The notes beneath the pieces are model-generated. The model was given only the letters and a program-made list of their open reading frames with translations, was not told where the DNA came from and did not search any database. The translations under genes and the position numbers were made by a program. This document shows positions 1 through 6,670 of a stretch of DNA of 7,500 nucleotides, in pieces. Position 1 is the stretch's first letter. The number at the start of each line of letters is the position of its first letter. Source of the stretch: Deinococcus fonticola (GTDB lineage Bacteria; Deinococcota; Deinococci; Deinococcales; Deinococcaceae); contig NZ_SMMH01000040.1 in assembly GCF_004634215.1 (NCBI RefSeq), positions 1-7,500 of the forward strand, given 5' to 3'.

Positions 1-2
1 GG

Positions 3-119
3 CGCGGATTGCGTTGGGGGCAGGTGAAAACCTGGACGGCCTTACGCTTGAAGGTGGCCCTCATCGTTGCCGCCTACAACTTACGCTTCGCACCTCCGCC
101 CTTCGTTGTCAACCCCTAA
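3..119 (+). CDS. Probable DDE transposase, C-terminal end (partial)
   Basis: This frame is open from the left edge of the window and ends at TAA 117-119, giving 38 residues. It begins [20 protein letters not shown] and ends with IVAAYNLRF followed by a short proline-rich tail. A basic stretch followed by a hydrophobic segment closing in a YNLR/FNLR-type motif is typical of the C-terminus of several bacterial DDE transposase families. The family cannot be fixed from so little sequence. The rest of the gene lies outside the window, so I cannot tell whether it is intact. It converges on the DUF2254 gene with only 17 bp between the two stop codons, and I see no convincing terminator or element end in that gap. 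An unrelated short reading frame remains possible. Confidence 0.45.
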   Translation, partial: RGLRWGQVKTWTALRLKVALIVAAYNLRFAPPPFVVNP

Positions 120-136
120 TCGCCGTTTCATGTGTT

Positions 137-1426
137 TCATTGGCTGGCTGGACGCTGAACAATGTTCAGCACCCCTTCGTACCGATCTTTCAAGTCGGCC
201 CGGTCATTGTCATTCGGTGTGTTCTCCAGGGCGTCTGCGTAGATCATCTCCGCATGGCGGCGCAACTCGGCATGTCTCGCCGGGTCATCCATGCAGGCTG
301 CAATACTGCGAAGCACTTCCAGCATCCTGATGGTCACAGCGGGGCTGCCCTTGCCGTACTGGCGGATCATGTGAAACATGCTGTCCAGCAGGCCGCCGAA
401 GGTCGTGACGGGCCTGACCAGCCGCAGGTGATCGCCGCTGAAGTGAACACCGTCCGGCCAGCTGCGGTCATGCAGGCGGCACAGGGCGTCCCCGAAACGG
501 TCGATCACGTCGATGGCGGTCACGGGATCGTTCACGCCGGGACTCAGGGCGCGGGAGGCCACCTCGGTGAGTTGCCGCACGCTGTACTCCAGATCCTGGC
601 CCTGGAGGCGGGTGCGGCCCAGTGTCAGGGTGTCCATGACTCCATCCGGCAGGTGGGGGATGGCGGTCACGATCACGGAATTGGTGAACACGTAATCGCC
701 CGGTTTGACGTGCAGGCGCAGGGCCACGTCCTCGCGGTCGGCCAGTTTGATTAGCTCTTCCACGTCCACCAGTTGCAGGTAGCCGCCTCTTGGTGCACGG
801 AGGACTTCGCCGTTCTGCCAGTAGTTTTCAGGAGGTGGCTGGCGTTTGCCCTGCGAATCCTCACGCTGGTGGGTGGCTTTTTCCAGCGAGTCCTGCAAAT
901 CGTCGCGCAACAGGGTGATGACGCGGGTCATGTTGATACTGGCCGTCACGTGCGCCAGGTAGTAGACCAGTGCGGCAATACAGGCCAGGGCCAGCAGCAT
1001 GGCCCCGGTTACGTTGTAGTGCGGCACGAACGGGTTTTCCTCACCGCCCTGCACGGCTCGCAGGGAATACAGGGTGAAAGCGAAGGTGGCGATGAAGGTG
1101 CCCAGCACCACCTGATTGCCCCGGTCACGTGTGAAGTTGTCCAGCAGCCGTGGCCCCATGTTGCCTGCTGCATAGGAGAGCGCGGCGATGGTGATGGAGA
1201 AGACCGTCCCGGCCACGCCTATAGCGCTTCCAGCCACCGCGCCCAGCAGCGTTCTGGCCCCGGTTTCTCCGCCCGAATAGATGAAGTTCAGGCTATCTGG
1301 CACGCCGTAGCGTTCCTCGGCGAAAATGCCCAGTTCGGCCAGCACCAGGGCCACCACGGTGAACACGGCGGGCAGGAACCAGAACTGCTGCGTCCACTCC
1401 CGCAACCGGAACCGCCATCTCTTCAC
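137..1426 (-). CDS. DUF2254 family integral membrane protein
   Basis: This 429-residue protein is of unknown biochemical function. It has four hydrophobic segments at about residues 14-33, 59-86, 106-122 and 140-164, followed by a soluble C-terminal half. Family hallmarks are visible: the RTLLGAVAGSAIGVAGTVFS stretch continuing to NFTRDRGNQ (58-105), PFVP at 132-135, and RALSPGVNDPVTAID at 292-306, the most recognisable DUF2254 signature. The length is normal for the family. The start is GTG. It overlaps the stop of the upstream MscS gene by four bases (GTGA) and has an AGGA ribosome-binding sequence four bases upstream, so translational coupling with the channel is likely. It is the last gene of the six-gene minus-strand run. 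Coupling to a mechanosensitive channel suggests a role at the cell envelope, but no activity should be assigned. The family call is firm. Confidence 0.88.
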   Translation of the reverse strand: MKRWRFRLREWTQQFWFLPAVFTVVALVLAELGIFAEERYGVPDSLNFIYSGGETGARTLLGAVAGSAIGVAGTVFSITIAALSYAAGNMGPRLLDNFTRDRGNQVVLGTFIATFAFTLYSLRAVQGGEENPFVPHYNVTGAMLLALACIAALVYYLAHVTASINMTRVITLLRDDLQDSLEKATHQREDSQGKRQPPPENYWQNGEVLRAPRGGYLQLVDVEELIKLADREDVALRLHVKPGDYVFTNSVIVTAIPHLPDGVMDTLTLGRTRLQGQDLEYSVRQLTEVASRALSPGVNDPVTAIDVIDRFGDALCRLHDRSWPDGVHFSGDHLRLVRPVTTFGGLLDSMFHMIRQYGKGSPAVTIRMLEVLRSIAACMDDPARHAELRRHAEMIYADALENTPNDNDRADLKDRYEGVLNIVQRPASQ

Positions 1427-2379
1427 GCTTTCCTGCGCTCCTGTTGGTCAGCCTCAGCCTGACGGCGGGAACGCGGCGGAGTTGCCCCGGCGGGCCAGCC
1501 CTCACGCTGGCGGGTGCGGTCACCGTCGGTTTCTTCAGTCTGGTTGTGGAACAGCACCTGCTGGGTCGGGAAGGGCAGATCGATGCCCTGTGCGGGCAGC
1601 GCCTTCTTCAATGTCTCCAGCACGCGGTCTTGCGCCTCGTTGGCCTCGCGGCGGATAGGCGGGTCGATCCAGAAGCGCACGTCCAGGTTCACGCTGAAGT
1701 CGCCCAGTTCCTTCACCAGCACCTGCGGGGCGGGGTCTTTCAGCACCGTGTCGATCTGCGCCAGTTCGCGCAGAATCACTTCTTTGGCGTGCGCGATGTC
1801 GTCCCCGTACCCGATGCCGATGTTCACGCTCAGACGGCGTTTATCCAGCGCAGTGTTCACCACGACGCGGTTGGTGTACAGCTCGCTGTTGGGAATGACC
1901 ACCAGGCGGTTGTCGTAGGTGCGCAGCATGGTGGCCCGCACCTGAATGTCCTCGACGGTGCCCTCGTGGTTGCCGGAGACAATCTGATCCCCGATGCGGA
2001 AGGGCCGCGTGATCAGGATCAGAAGGCCCGCCAGCAGGTTCTGGAAGATGTCCTTGAACGCGAACCCGATGGCGACGCCGCTGACACCCAGTGCGCCGAA
2101 AAGGGACGCTGCCGTGAGCGTGGGGATAATGATGGTCAGCGAAACGAGGAGTCCAAGGGTCAGCACCGCCCACGAGGCGATGCGCCCGAACACCAGCGCA
2201 ATCCCGCGCGGCTGCCCGGCCCGCTCGGCAATGGCATGAACAGCGTTGCGCACCAGGTTCGATATGAACACGAACAGCAGGAAGACGATCAGGCCGATCA
2301 GGATGTTCGGGATGGCCGTCAGGAACCCCTGAAGCATGTTCTGAAGCCGCGTCAGAATCGGCGTGAGTTCAAGCGTCAT
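1423..2379 (-). CDS. MscS-family small-conductance mechanosensitive channel
   Basis: This 318-residue inner-membrane channel of the MscS family is expected to open under membrane tension and release small solutes during hypo-osmotic shock. Hydrophobic segments lie at about residues 24-45 and 62-85. The pore-lining TM3 (about 90-126) contains FGALGVSGVAIGFAFKDIFQ, rich in the Gly/Ala packing residues of MscS, followed by ITRPFRIGD. The beta domain follows, with GTVEDIQVRATMLRTYDNR and VIPNSEL (140-167), then the alpha/beta domain ending in GIDLPFPTQQVLF. A polar, arginine-rich tail of about 40 residues after that is longer than in E. coli MscS and has no recognised motif. I chose the ATG at 2379 because TGGAG lies four bases upstream. 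An in-frame TTG at 2406 would add nine residues but has no better support. The gene follows DUF421 by 59 bp and overlaps DUF2254 by four. Confidence 0.93.
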   Translation of the reverse strand: MTLELTPILTRLQNMLQGFLTAIPNILIGLIVFLLFVFISNLVRNAVHAIAERAGQPRGIALVFGRIASWAVLTLGLLVSLTIIIPTLTAASLFGALGVSGVAIGFAFKDIFQNLLAGLLILITRPFRIGDQIVSGNHEGTVEDIQVRATMLRTYDNRLVVIPNSELYTNRVVVNTALDKRRLSVNIGIGYGDDIAHAKEVILRELAQIDTVLKDPAPQVLVKELGDFSVNLDVRFWIDPPIRREANEAQDRVLETLKKALPAQGIDLPFPTQQVLFHNQTEETDGDRTRQREGWPAGATPPRSRRQAEADQQERRKA

Positions 2380-2438
2380 GATGCTCCAGTGTAGTGGATA
2401 GGTCAAAATAGTCGTTCTGGAGCGCGATCATCTCGCGT

Positions 2439-2948
2439 TCACGCGCTATCCAGCTTCACCACGCTGATTTTCCCGCCGGTTTCCAGCACCGCGAATTTGA
2501 CTCCGCTCACGTCAGTCAGCCCAGCCGAGCGCAGGTGCTGTTCCAGAATGGCTGGAGAGACCCGCGCATTTTTCATTGCGGCCTCGCGCAACACGCCGTT
2601 TTCCACCAGAATCACGGGTTCGTTGTCGAAGAGGCGTTGCGCCGCCTCAGAACGCGCACTCCAGGCCGAGACACCGGACTGCAACAAGACCAGCACCAGC
2701 AGGCTGAGGGACGCTTCCACGATGCTTTTTCCGAGGATGGCGCTGGCGACGAGTGATCCGGCGGCCACGTTGGTCAGGAAGTCGTAACTGGTGAAGCTCG
2801 CGAAGGTGCGTGACCCGAAAGTGCGGGCCAGCAGCACCACGTAGCCAAACAGGATCAAGGTACTCAGCACGATGCGGGCCAGCAATTCCGTCCGCCAGCC
2901 TCCCTCGGGTGTCAGAAGTTCCATGAGTGCCGCTGTCACTGTGTCCAT
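2439..2948 (-). CDS. DUF421 (YetF/YcaP-like) membrane protein
   Basis: This 169-residue protein has the DUF421 layout. Three hydrophobic segments lie at about residues 23-42, 57-73 and 77-96. The characteristic stretch FGSRTFASFTSYDFLTNVAAG (44-64) runs from the end of the first into the second. A small cytoplasmic alpha/beta domain follows, with NEPVILVENGVL at 109-120 and the run of AILEQHLRSAGLTDVSGVKF at 133-152. This domain order is usual for YetF/YcaP-type proteins, whose biochemical role is not settled. The length is slightly short of the larger family members. GTG and ATG are adjacent candidate starts (GTGATG). The ATG is preferred because the AGGAGG sequence lies six bases before it but only three before the GTG. 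The gene follows the ion channel gene by about 10 bp, with its ribosome-binding site touching the channel's TAG stop, so co-expression is very likely. Confidence 0.87.
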   Translation of the reverse strand: MDTVTAALMELLTPEGGWRTELLARIVLSTLILFGYVVLLARTFGSRTFASFTSYDFLTNVAAGSLVASAILGKSIVEASLSLLVLVLLQSGVSAWSARSEAAQRLFDNEPVILVENGVLREAAMKNARVSPAILEQHLRSAGLTDVSGVKFAVLETGGKISVVKLDSA

Positions 2949-2954
2949 CACTGC

Positions 2955-2960
2955 CCTCCT
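2955..2960 (-). promoter_or_regulatory. Ribosome-binding site of the DUF421 gene
   Basis: A full AGGAGG sequence on the minus strand overlaps the TAG stop of the upstream channel gene. It sits six bases from the ATG at 2948 and three from the GTG at 2951, which decides the start in favour of the ATG. It is the strongest Shine-Dalgarno sequence in the window. Confidence 0.75.
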
Positions 2961-3789
2961 AGGCGTCGTTGGCGGGTCCTGTGCGAGCGATGGCTTGCGT
3001 CTTCATCTGAGCCAGTTCGGCCCGGATGGCCTCTAACTCGCGCAGCAGGGCCGCGTTGTTGATCTCGTCGTCATCGCCGGGCTGGCGTTGATCCGCGCCG
3101 ACGAACATGCTGGCGAGCGCCGCCGTGATGTACCCGAACACCGTGAACCCGTACAGGCCCAGCAGGAAGGTCAGGGTGCGTCCCTCGCCCGTCACCGGCC
3201 AGTGTTCCGGCCCCAGGCTGGTCAGCAGCATGCCCGTCCAGTACACCCACCCGGCGTAGTTTGCGGGGTTGTTCCCGCCTGTACCCTCGAAGTACGCCAT
3301 GCCCGCCCCGCCCGCCAGGGTGACCAGCAGCGTCGCCAGCATCACGAAGCCGAATTTGCGCCGCCGCAGGGTACGTTGCAGGGTTTTCAGGCCCCGGTTC
3401 AGGCGTGTCAGGATCTGGAAGAGGCGCGTGCCACGGGTCAGCCTGGCCGCCTGCATGACCCGCACCCCCCGGAACGCCCGGAAGAAGCGCAGGAAGCGCA
3501 GGGCCGGGAGGGCGAGGCTCAGCGCAGAGAGCCAGTGGCGTTTCAGATACGTCCCTTTATGCGGCGCGAGACTCAGTGACAGCACAAAATCCACGATGAA
3601 GATGCCCCAGATGACGTTGCTCAGGGTGTTCGTCCAGGCGGGCACCGGCCCCAGCAATTCCCACACCAGCAGGGCCAGCCACACGAACCCCAGGATGTTC
3701 AGCGGGCCGTCGAGCAGTTCGTCCAGGGTACGTAGCGTTTCCCAGCGGACATCGTGCAGTTCCTGCTGCTTGGGCGGGGGAACGGTCAT
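2959..3789 (-). CDS. Ion transport (voltage-gated-like) channel with atypical selectivity filter
   Basis: This 276-residue membrane protein has a six-segment cation-channel layout: S1 at about 30-48, S2 57-74, S3 84-96 and an arginine-rich S4 at 97-117 (R98, R101, R104, R107, R110 at every third position). A basic linker leads to S5 at 145-167, a pore loop at 180-198 and S6 at 203-230. A short acidic and helical C-terminus (241-266) may form a coiled coil. The pore motif is TSLGPEHWP (190-198) where K+ channels carry TVGYGD, so K+ selectivity should not be assumed. It belongs to the ion-transport superfamily, but its ion is unknown. I chose ATG 3789, which has GGGGAG eight bases upstream. An in-frame TTG at 3843 would add 18 polar residues and shorten the gap to the kinase gene to 15 bp, so the start is uncertain. 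The gene sits third in the run, between the kinase and DUF421. Confidence 0.85.
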   Translation of the reverse strand: MTVPPPKQQELHDVRWETLRTLDELLDGPLNILGFVWLALLVWELLGPVPAWTNTLSNVIWGIFIVDFVLSLSLAPHKGTYLKRHWLSALSLALPALRFLRFFRAFRGVRVMQAARLTRGTRLFQILTRLNRGLKTLQRTLRRRKFGFVMLATLLVTLAGGAGMAYFEGTGGNNPANYAGWVYWTGMLLTSLGPEHWPVTGEGRTLTFLLGLYGFTVFGYITAALASMFVGADQRQPGDDDEINNAALLRELEAIRAELAQMKTQAIARTGPANDA

Positions 3790-3858
3790 GCCCCAGTCTC
3801 CCCGGTCTTCATGACCCCCTTCCGTGACCCGAACAGGAATCAAAAGACCTGCTGGCGT

Positions 3859-5304
3859 TCACCCCTCGCCTTCCGTCTGAAGTTCCAGGCAGAAGGTCGT
3901 CCCCTGCGGCCCGGTCTGCTCGACCCATAGCCTCCCGCCCAGTTGCGCCGCGATCCACTCAGCGATGGCGAGTCCCAGCCCCACCCCCCCGGCCTTGCGG
4001 CTGCGGGCCTTGTCCACCCGGTAGAAGCGCTCGAAGATGTGAGGCAGGGCTTCCTGGGGAATGCCGATGCCCTGATCTTGCACGCTCAGGATGGTGCGCG
4101 GGCCTTCTCTGCGGATGCTGACGGTCACGCCCGTGCCAGCCGGGCTGTACTTCAGAGCATTGTCCAGCAGGATCAGCAGCAGTTGCCGCAGGCGGTCTTT
4201 CTCGCCGGAGACCATGAAGGGTTCGTCGGGGGCGTCCAGCATGACGGTGTGGTCGCCGCTGAGCCTGCGGGCATCCCGGATGGCCTCGGCAGCAATGCCC
4301 CGCAGCTCGACGGGAGAGCGTTTCAGGGTGCTGCCCGCGTCACTCTGGGCCAGGAGCAGCAGGTCGTCCACCAGGCGGTTCATGCGCGAGGCTTCCTTCT
4401 CGATGTCCGAGAGCATGGTTTCGCGCTCCTGCGCGTCCAGGTGCGGGTGGCGGCGCAGCAGTTCGGTGTTCCCGCGCAGCACCGTCAGGGGCGCACGCAG
4501 TTCGTGCGAGGCGTCCCCCACGAAACGCTGCTGCGAATCCCAGGCGGATTGCAGGCTGCCCAGCATGTCGTTGAAGGTGCGGGCCAGGCGACTGAGTTCG
4601 TCCTGATTCTTCCCGGTGGGGATGCGCTGCCCCAGGTCGCGGCTGCGAGTGATGCCCCGCGCGGCGTCCATCATGCGTTCCACCGGGCGCAGCACCGACC
4701 CGGCCAGCCACCACCCGAACAGGAACACCGCCAGCACCGACAGGCCCATGACGGTCAGCAGCACGCGGGCCAGTTGCCGGGCCGAGTTGTCCAGTGACCC
4801 CAGTGGCGTCAGGGCCTCGACGTACCCCAGCCTCTTCCCGGCGTCGCTGCTCACCTCGATCACGTAGCGCCGCCAGCGTTGCCCTTCGACGGACAGCGTG
4901 CCGAAGGCAGTATTCGCCCTGGGGTCATCCACCTCCCCGAAAGGAATAGGCAGCACCGCGTAATAGGCAGGCTTGGCCGGGTCAGTGAGCGGAGCCTGCG
5001 GGTCGGTGGGCGGTAACCCCGGATCACTGGGGGAACGTGACACCAGTTTTCCATCCAGGGAGTAACTGCGCAGTACCATCACGATGCCGTCCCTCGCGGG
5101 GCCAGAGGTGTCGGTTTCCAAAGCGTAAGAACGCCCCGAGGCGCGAATGCCCGTTTCCACCAGCCGCGCACTGCCGATCAGCACCCGGTCGAGGTTCAGG
5201 TACTGCTGCCTGACCGAAAAGCTGTACCCCACGAAGCCCAGGATGATCAGCGTCAGCGCCGAGAGCAGCCCGTACCACAGGCTCAGCCGCCAGCGCACAC
5301 TCAC
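3859..5304 (-). CDS. Two-component sensor histidine kinase, OmpR-partner class
   Basis: This 481-residue membrane kinase should autophosphorylate and pass phosphate to the adjacent response regulator. TM1 (about 8-30) and TM2 (182-204) flank an extracytoplasmic region of about 150 residues that I do not recognise. A HAMP linker follows (about 204-256). The dimerisation domain has the phospho-acceptor motif FVGDASHELRAPL with His267. The ATPase domain shows the N box LLLILLDNALKYSP (Asn382), the G1 box DQGIGIP (410-416), the F box IFERFYRVD (423-431) and the G2 box GGVGLGLAIAEWI (439-451), so all catalytic elements are present. The start is GTG, directly abutting the regulator's TAA (TAAGTG) with GGAG seven bases upstream, inside the end of the regulator gene, so translation is probably coupled. 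The signal sensed is unknown. The four membrane-protein genes behind it suggest envelope or osmotic status, which is inference. Confidence 0.95.
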   Translation of the reverse strand: MSVRWRLSLWYGLLSALTLIILGFVGYSFSVRQQYLNLDRVLIGSARLVETGIRASGRSYALETDTSGPARDGIVMVLRSYSLDGKLVSRSPSDPGLPPTDPQAPLTDPAKPAYYAVLPIPFGEVDDPRANTAFGTLSVEGQRWRRYVIEVSSDAGKRLGYVEALTPLGSLDNSARQLARVLLTVMGLSVLAVFLFGWWLAGSVLRPVERMMDAARGITRSRDLGQRIPTGKNQDELSRLARTFNDMLGSLQSAWDSQQRFVGDASHELRAPLTVLRGNTELLRRHPHLDAQERETMLSDIEKEASRMNRLVDDLLLLAQSDAGSTLKRSPVELRGIAAEAIRDARRLSGDHTVMLDAPDEPFMVSGEKDRLRQLLLILLDNALKYSPAGTGVTVSIRREGPRTILSVQDQGIGIPQEALPHIFERFYRVDKARSRKAGGVGLGLAIAEWIAAQLGGRLWVEQTGPQGTTFCLELQTEGEG

Positions 5305-5979
5305 TTATCCGCTCCGTAGCACGTAGCCCACGCCCCGGATGGTATGGATCACGCGCGATTCCCCTTCCGCTTCAAGTTTCTGGCGCAGGAGTTTGATGTA
5401 CGTTTCCACGATATTCGGGTCACCCAGGTAATCCACGCCCCAAGCGCGGTCGAGCAGCATGGACTTACTCTGCACCCGTTCGGGCTGTTCCATGAACGCC
5501 TGCATCAGCCGGAATTCCTGTCCGGTGAAGGTGATGTCGCGCTCACCGCGTTTCACGGTGTGAGTGGCGGCATCCAGGGTGATGTCCTCGAAACGCAGCA
5601 CCTCCGGCATTTTATCGCGGCGGCGCAGTTGCGTGCGGACGCGGGCCAGCAGCACGTCGAAAGAAAAAGGCTTGGTGACGTAATCGTCCGCCCCCGCTTC
5701 CAGCCCTTCCACCTGATGCTCGGGTCTGTCGCGGGCCGTCAGCAGGATCACCGGCAGGTCGTCGTCCACGCTGCGCAGGCGGCGCAATACCTCCAGGCCG
5801 TCGATACCGGGCAGCATCACGTCCAGCACGATCAAATCCGCCGGGCGGTCACGGGCGATCTCCAGGCCAGTCTCACCGTCTTCGGCGGCCTCGACCAGAT
5901 ACCCTTCGTAGGCCAGCCCGCGTTCCAGCAGAGTACGGACGCTGGGATCGTCCTCGATGACGAGAATGCGCTGAGTCAC
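5305..5979 (-). CDS. OmpR/PhoB-family DNA-binding response regulator
   Basis: This 224-residue regulator has a receiver domain (about 3-115) and an OmpR-type winged-helix DNA-binding domain (about 125-222). Receiver residues are intact: acidic pocket E9-D10-D11, phospho-acceptor D53 in LIVLDVMLPGIDGLEV, T81 in ILLTARD, and K103 in DDYVTKPF. The effector domain shows FTGQEFRLMQAFMEQPERV, a recognition-helix region with IVETYIKLLRQKLE, and the closing IHTIRGVGYVLR. I chose the GTG at 5979 (MTQRILVIEDD), where homologues begin. An in-frame ATG at 6069 would add 30 residues unlike a receiver and would run across the divergent promoter. A TAAACT box lies seven bases before the GTG, so the message may be leaderless or nearly so, although GAGGG is also present. 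The gene abuts the kinase gene. Tandem 11-bp repeats upstream fit its family's operator geometry, so autoregulation is plausible. Confidence 0.95.
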   Translation of the reverse strand: MTQRILVIEDDPSVRTLLERGLAYEGYLVEAAEDGETGLEIARDRPADLIVLDVMLPGIDGLEVLRRLRSVDDDLPVILLTARDRPEHQVEGLEAGADDYVTKPFSFDVLLARVRTQLRRRDKMPEVLRFEDITLDAATHTVKRGERDITFTGQEFRLMQAFMEQPERVQSKSMLLDRAWGVDYLGDPNIVETYIKLLRQKLEAEGESRVIHTIRGVGYVLRSG

Positions 5980-5986
5980 ATCCCTC

Positions 5987-5992
5987 AGTTTA
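5987..5992 (-). promoter_or_regulatory. Candidate -10 box of the response-regulator operon
   Basis: TAAACT on the minus strand fits TANNNT and ends seven bases before the GTG start of the response regulator. This places transcription start at or next to the start codon. No convincing -35 hexamer is seen at the usual distance, where the sequence reads TTCCCG. It would be the promoter for the whole six-gene run. Confidence 0.45.
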
Positions 5993-5999
5993 GTCCAGG

Positions 6000-6016
6000 C
6001 CGGGAATTCCGGGAAT
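6000..6016. repeat. Direct repeat CCGGGAAT, two copies
   Basis: CCGGGAAT occurs at 6000-6007 and again at 6009-6016, separated by one base. It lies between the response-regulator start and the 11-bp repeat array. The second copy covers the expected -35 area of the regulator promoter. Its function is unknown, and chance cannot be excluded for 8-bp units. Confidence 0.4.
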
Positions 6017-6022
6017 GTGCGC

Positions 6023-6062
6023 TCCAGCCTGCGTTCAGGTTGGGCACAGGTTTCTTCCAGCC
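6023..6062. promoter_or_regulatory. Candidate operator: four 11-bp-spaced repeats in the divergent region
   Basis: Seven-base units start at 6023 (TCCAGCC), 6034 (TTCAGGT), 6045 (CACAGGT) and 6056 (TCCAGCC), exactly 11 bp apart, all sharing a central CAG. They lie at -60, -49, -38 and -27 from the ATG at 6083. OmpR/PhoB-family regulators bind tandem half-sites with this spacing, and one is encoded divergently next door. The array is also 44-83 bp upstream of that regulator's own start, so it could serve both directions. Assignment to this regulator is inference. Confidence 0.6.
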
Positions 6063-6070
6063 TGAACACC

Positions 6071-6076
6071 TACGGT
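6071..6076 (+). promoter_or_regulatory. Candidate -10 box giving a leaderless transcript
   Basis: TACGGT fits TANNNT and is followed by exactly six bases before the ATG at 6083, so predicted +1 is the A of the start codon. No Shine-Dalgarno sequence is visible in front of this ATG, which supports leaderless initiation. No consensus -35 is present, as expected for an activator-dependent promoter. Confidence 0.55.
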
Positions 6077-6082
6077 CGACCC

Positions 6083-6655
6083 ATGAGAACAACCGAAAAT
6101 TCGTCCCAGGGCTTATTTCTGCGGGCCACCAGCCTGCGCGGCCTTCCCCTGAGTCACCGGCAGGCCAATGCTGGCACGGTGACCGGGCTGATCTACGACC
6201 ACATCAGGAAGCAGGTGACTCACCTGAAACTCGCGTCCAGGGTGGACGGCGAGGTGGTGGCCGTTCCCCTGCGCGAAGTGGATTTCAGGCGGGTAGGTCA
6301 GAACGAGTTGCGTGTCCCCGCGCTGAATGTCTGGGAGAAGTTACCGGAAACGTATCCCCCGGTGGACAAACTGACGGTGAAGTCGCAGAGCCGCACTGAT
6401 ACGGTGTTTGTGCATGATGTTTGGTTCAACCCACAAACCGGGAAGATCGACAGTTACGAACTGGGCCTGCTGCCAAGAAAGGCTTCCAGCATGCCTTCCC
6501 TGTGTGTGAAAGCGAGCCAACTGGCCTTCGAGGACGGACAACTCCTGGCCGCCGATGAACTGCTGGGCGCATTATCCGCCACCTTCAACCTCAGCGTGGG
6601 GCTTTCCCGGCCCCTGGCCCGCTGGTCAACGGCGTACACCGGTCACCTGGCCTGA
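6083..6655 (+). CDS. PRC-barrel domain protein
   Basis: This 190-residue soluble protein has no signal peptide or membrane segment. The first PRC-barrel-like segment is at about 11-70, with LRATSLRGLPL, then GTVTGLIYDHIRKQVTHLKL and the VPLREV strand. A second, weaker one is at about 94-130, with VFVHDVWFNPQTGKIDSYEL. The remaining 60 residues are not recognised. PRC-barrels are small beta-barrels found in RimM, photosynthetic reaction-centre H subunits and many stress-related bacterial proteins, generally as binding modules. The partner here is unknown. I chose ATG 6083 because it sits six bases behind a TANNNT box. An upstream in-frame GTG at 6017 would run through the repeat array. The gene is divergent from the two-component operon and followed 75 bp later by a protein of the same architecture. 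Control by the neighbouring response regulator is inferred from the upstream repeats. Confidence 0.8.
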   Translation: MRTTENSSQGLFLRATSLRGLPLSHRQANAGTVTGLIYDHIRKQVTHLKLASRVDGEVVAVPLREVDFRRVGQNELRVPALNVWEKLPETYPPVDKLTVKSQSRTDTVFVHDVWFNPQTGKIDSYELGLLPRKASSMPSLCVKASQLAFEDGQLLAADELLGALSATFNLSVGLSRPLARWSTAYTGHLA

Positions 6656-6670
6656 CCCCCGTGCAGGTGC

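Noticed and set aside
14..754. Long plus-strand open frame opposite the DUF2254 gene; similar ones oppose MscS (1444-2394), the kinase (3943-4797) and the regulator (5344-6399)
   Set aside because: These are antisense frames kept open by high GC. They are rich in His/Gln/Gly/Arg, show no recognisable domain, and lie opposite genes with clear family motifs.
2378..2406. TTGACC plus CATCAT as a promoter for MscS
   Set aside because: The would-be -10 overlaps the ATG and lacks the first T of TANNNT. The gene also has a Shine-Dalgarno sequence, which argues against a leaderless start.
2423..2445. Small overlapping GC hairpins around the DUF421 stop (CGCGA/TCGCG and CGCG/CGCG) as a terminator
   Set aside because: The stems are only 4-5 bp, no T-run follows on the minus strand, and the MscS gene continues in the same direction with its own ribosome-binding site.
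5980..6069. Longer version of the response regulator starting at ATG 6069
   Set aside because: The extra 30 residues do not look like a receiver domain, and the extension crosses both the repeat array and the divergent promoter. The GTG at 5979 gives the standard N-terminus.
6017..6082. Earlier GTG start for the first PRC-barrel protein
   Set aside because: It would place the 11-bp array inside coding sequence. The ATG at 6083 has the same promoter geometry as the second gene.
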